Below, piece by piece: positions 61,716-64,000 of a stretch of DNA of 64,000 bases. Each line of letters starts with the position of its first letter. Position 1 is the stretch's first letter. The stretch is from an uncultured Erythrobacter sp. (GTDB lineage: Bacteria; Pseudomonadota; Alphaproteobacteria; Sphingomonadales; Sphingomonadaceae), in contig CANMUS010000005.1 of the NCBI GenBank assembly GCA_947501215.1, forward strand, positions 1-64,000, written 5' to 3'. The notes below the pieces were generated by a model that was not told the DNA's origin, made no database searches, and was given only the letters and a program-made list of their open reading frames with translations. Made by a program: the position numbers and the translations under genes.

Positions 61716-62285
61716 ATGCGAGCAGAATTCGCGCACGAACAGGCGCAGACCTACCTGCGGCAACGCAACCGCTTTGCCGTGCTGGCAGGTGTCCTGGGCC
61801 TGACCACGCTGGTCAGCCTCGGCGCCGCGGTCACCCGCGACGAGCAGGTTGTGCTGGTGCCGATCACCTCAGAGCGGATCACCGTCTCGAGCGGCGGGAT
61901 CGACGCGCCCTATCTCGAACTTGTCACCCGCGACACGGCACTGATGCTCCTCAACCGGGCGCCCGAAAGCCTCGATTACTGGATGACGAACATCCTGAAG
62001 CTCGCCGATCCCGCCGCGCACGGCCGCCTCAAGGCCGAGCTCGTCCAAATCGTCGAGGAACAGCGCGGCTCGGACATCAGCCAGGCCTTCGTGATCGCGG
62101 AAATGCACGTCGACCCCAAGGCCCTGACCTCGACCGTCACCGGCACGCTCAAGACCTTTGTCGGCACGCAGGTGATCGCGAGCCAGCGCCGCTCCTTCCG
62201 TTTCCGCTGGTCGAAGCGTGGCCTCAGCCTTGCGCTCGCCGGCTTTGAGCAACTTCCCACCGACAAGGAGGAACCCGGCCAATGA
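61716..62285 (+). CDS. traE: TraE, type IV conjugative transfer protein
   Basis: The product has 189 residues. One N-terminal membrane helix (FAVLAGVLGLTTLVSLGAAV) is followed by a periplasmic VirB5/VirB8-like domain (DTALMLLNRAPESLDYWMTNILKLADP ... VTGTLKTFVGTQVIASQRRSF). TraE belongs to the inner-membrane assembly platform and is required for pilus building. GAGGGAGGCG precedes the start. Its stop overlaps traK. Confidence 0.9.
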   Translation: MRAEFAHEQAQTYLRQRNRFAVLAGVLGLTTLVSLGAAVTRDEQVVLVPITSERITVSSGGIDAPYLELVTRDTALMLLNRAPESLDYWMTNILKLADPAAHGRLKAELVQIVEEQRGSDISQAFVIAEMHVDPKALTSTVTGTLKTFVGTQVIASQRRSFRFRWSKRGLSLALAGFEQLPTDKEEPGQ

Positions 62286-63097
62286 GCCTTCTCCCATCTC
62301 CCCTCGCTGCTGCGCTTGCCGGAACCGGCCTTGCCTGTTTCGCGATCGGCGCGACAAGGCGCCCCGATCCCGGGCTCAAGCTGACCGGCCTCGCCGTGCT
62401 TGCCTTCGCGCTCGCGCCGGTCCCGGCGTATGCCGACCAATTCGTCGAAGCGGCCGACAACGCGACCATCGACTGCGAGCTCGCTCGCGGCGAACTCACC
62501 CGGATCGCGCTTATCGATGACGGCTTTGCCAATGTCTCGAAGATCGCGAGCGGTTTTCCCTACAATGATTTCCAGGTGACGCACGAGCCAGTGCGCGGAG
62601 ACATCTATATCTCCGTGCCCCCGCAATTTGCCGCTGCCCGGGTCAGCTTCTTTGCGACCAGCAAGGCGGGCTACGTCTACAAGTTCGCCTGCCGTCTCGG
62701 CGGCGAGGAAGCGACCCAGCTCTTCATCACCAATCCCGCGCTCGCTAAAGCCGCGGCCACCGAATGGGAGACCGAGACCGGTCCCGAGGACGCCGCGATC
62801 CGCCTGATCGAGGCGATGGCGAGCGATGCCGTCCTGCCCGGATTCACTGCCCGCGCCGAACTGTCGGATCCGCGCCGTACCGGCGGGATCGAGGTCCAGC
62901 TGGTCGCCGAATACCAGGGCGATGAACTTACCGGACAGCGCTTCCTCGTGCGCAACCTCGGCCAGGAAAGCCTTGCGCTTGGCTCCGAGCGCGAAGGTGC
63001 CGCAGGCGCGCTCGCTTTTGCCTATGGCCGCGATGCACTCGCTCCCGGTGAAGCGACCAGTGCCTTCCTAGTCTTTGCCAAGGGAGGACTCGACTGA
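62282..63097 (+). CDS. traK: TraK, outer-membrane core secretin-like protein
   Basis: The product has 271 residues. Two hydrophobic segments at the N-terminus end in PVPAYADQ, a likely signal cut. The mature part holds FPYNDFQVTHEP and IYISVPPQF, and TraK C-terminal beta strands (GQRFLVRNLGQESLALGSE). TraK (VirB9-like) forms the outer ring of the channel with TraV and TraB. AAGGAGG precedes the ATG; the stop overlaps traB. Confidence 0.88.
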   Translation: MSLLPSPLAAALAGTGLACFAIGATRRPDPGLKLTGLAVLAFALAPVPAYADQFVEAADNATIDCELARGELTRIALIDDGFANVSKIASGFPYNDFQVTHEPVRGDIYISVPPQFAAARVSFFATSKAGYVYKFACRLGGEEATQLFITNPALAKAAATEWETETGPEDAAIRLIEAMASDAVLPGFTARAELSDPRRTGGIEVQLVAEYQGDELTGQRFLVRNLGQESLALGSEREGAAGALAFAYGRDALAPGEATSAFLVFAKGGLD

Positions 63098-64000
63098 TGG
63101 CCGAGGCACCACAGAAGGACGCCGGAAAGAGGCCTCTGCCGGGCTCGCCGGAAGCGCGAGAAAGCGGACGGCGCAACCTCAATTCGCAGATCGCACAGCG
63201 CCAGAAGATGCTGCTCGCCGGGATCGGGGCCATCGCGCTCATCGGCGGCGGCATGTTCATTTTCGGCGGCGACGGCGACGAGGCTGGCACCGATGCCAAT
63301 GGTGCGGCGACAATCGACACCGGCGGCCTCGTCAATCGTAACCTCTCGCAGCGCGAGTTCGTCGCGAGCTACGGTAACCGGCTCGATGCACAGGGCCGCG
63401 CGATCAAGGATCTCCAGCAGGCCCAGCTGCCGCGCCCCGAGATCGAACAGGAGCTCGAAGCCCTGCGCAGCGAGAACGCGCAGATGCGCTCCGACGGCCA
63501 GGCGGCGATCGACGCGATCTCGGCCGAGAATGCCAATCTGCGATCACAGCTGAGCGAAGCTGCGAAGGCACCTGCCGCCGCGCCGCCACTGCCACCGCCA
63601 CCTGCCTATGGACCCGGCGTCGGCACCGGCGGAGCTGTCCAGCCACCGCAAGGAGCGCCGGAAACGCAAGGCGGACAGCTCAGCCTGATGAGCTTCAGCG
63701 CGGAGACGGGCAAGGACGGCAAGCCGCGTGCGGCAGAGACTGCGCCAGCCTTGTTGCTCGAAGCGAGCCGCGATTACCTTCCGCCCAACAGCTACGCACC
63801 GGCAACGGTCATCGTGGGTGTCGATGCCTCGACCGGCGTTGCCAGCCAGAGCGATCCGCTTCCCGTGGTGCTCCGGATCACCGGTCCGGCCCGCTCGGTG
63901 ATGCGCGGCAACAAACTGCTCACCACCGACATCACCGGCTGTCTCGTCAATGGCGCGGCGCGCGGCGACCTCTCGGCGGAGAAGGTCTACGTCAAGCTGG
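63097..64000 (+). CDS. traB: TraB, VirB10-like channel protein (runs off the window)
   Basis: The first 301 residues are present and the gene is still open at the end. A cytoplasmic N-terminus with RRNLNSQIAQRQKM leads to one membrane helix (LLAGIGAIALIGGGMFIFGG), a coiled coil (EIEQELEALRSENAQM), a Pro-rich linker (APPLPPPPAYGPGVG) and the start of the VirB10 beta-barrel (LPPNSYAPATVIVGVDAS). It spans the periplasm, linking inner and outer membranes in the F-type channel. Its ATG overlaps the traK stop (TGATG). Confidence 0.9.
   Translation, partial: MAEAPQKDAGKRPLPGSPEARESGRRNLNSQIAQRQKMLLAGIGAIALIGGGMFIFGGDGDEAGTDANGAATIDTGGLVNRNLSQREFVASYGNRLDAQGRAIKDLQQAQLPRPEIEQELEALRSENAQMRSDGQAAIDAISAENANLRSQLSEAAKAPAAAPPLPPPPAYGPGVGTGGAVQPPQGAPETQGGQLSLMSFSAETGKDGKPRAAETAPALLLEASRDYLPPNSYAPATVIVGVDASTGVASQSDPLPVVLRITGPARSVMRGNKLLTTDITGCLVNGAARGDLSAEKVYVKL

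Overview
The window looks like accessory DNA, either a plasmid or an integrated conjugative element, from a high-GC alphaproteobacterium. Sphingomonadales is most likely. I infer this from the two large TonB-dependent receptors, the CYP153-ferredoxin pair, the F-type traA-L-E-K-B order and the GC-ending codon use. No rRNA, tRNA or CRISPR array was seen.

Layout. (1) 0.25-10.7 kb: metal resistance on the plus strand. It holds a YnfA-type membrane protein, a DUF3703 protein, a His-rich exported protein, the CzcCBA tripartite RND pump, a shortened CDF transporter and a P1B-4 metal ATPase. (2) 10.8-12.5 kb: an XRE/ImmA metalloprotease and a DUF4411 PIN protein, a toxin-antitoxin-like pair. (3) 12.6-24.4 kb: a mobile module with two DEDD exonucleases, a MobA/MobL relaxase, several unknown genes, a ParB-like protein, and a stand-alone serine recombinase catalytic domain next to a full-length large serine recombinase. 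The same 10-bp palindrome arm lies before the DnaQ-like gene and the parB-like gene. (4) 24.6-30.4 kb: an orphan MCE protein, a truncated MarR gene and an EmrA-EmrB-NodT efflux system. (5) 30.9-52.3 kb: a catabolic cluster. A minus-strand operon encodes an aldolase/thiolase-fold protein with its DUF35 partner, a Coq4-like protein, an acyl-CoA dehydrogenase pair, an acyl-CoA synthetase, a Baeyer-Villiger monooxygenase and an alpha/beta hydrolase. A nitronate monooxygenase and a GntR regulator lie upstream of it. Divergent to this are CYP153, a ferredoxin and a second acyl-CoA dehydrogenase pair. A TonB receptor stands at each end. (6) 52.4-59.8 kb: IS3-family debris and one complete IS3-family element. 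Between them lie a thioesterase, a hydrolase, a frameshifted MarR, an intact MarR and an AarF/UbiB kinase. Three broken genes lie beside the complete element. (7) 60-64 kb: an AlpA regulator and a helix-turn-helix regulator diverge from the start of an F-type conjugation operon (traA, traL, traE, traK, and traB running off the end).

The catabolic genes suggest a route (inference): terminal hydroxylation of a hydrocarbon by CYP153, CoA activation, dehydrogenation, retro-aldol cleavage by the Ltp2-like protein with DUF35, then Baeyer-Villiger oxidation of the released ketone and hydrolysis of the ester. No hydratase, alcohol or aldehyde dehydrogenase, or ferredoxin reductase is in the window, so the route is incomplete here.
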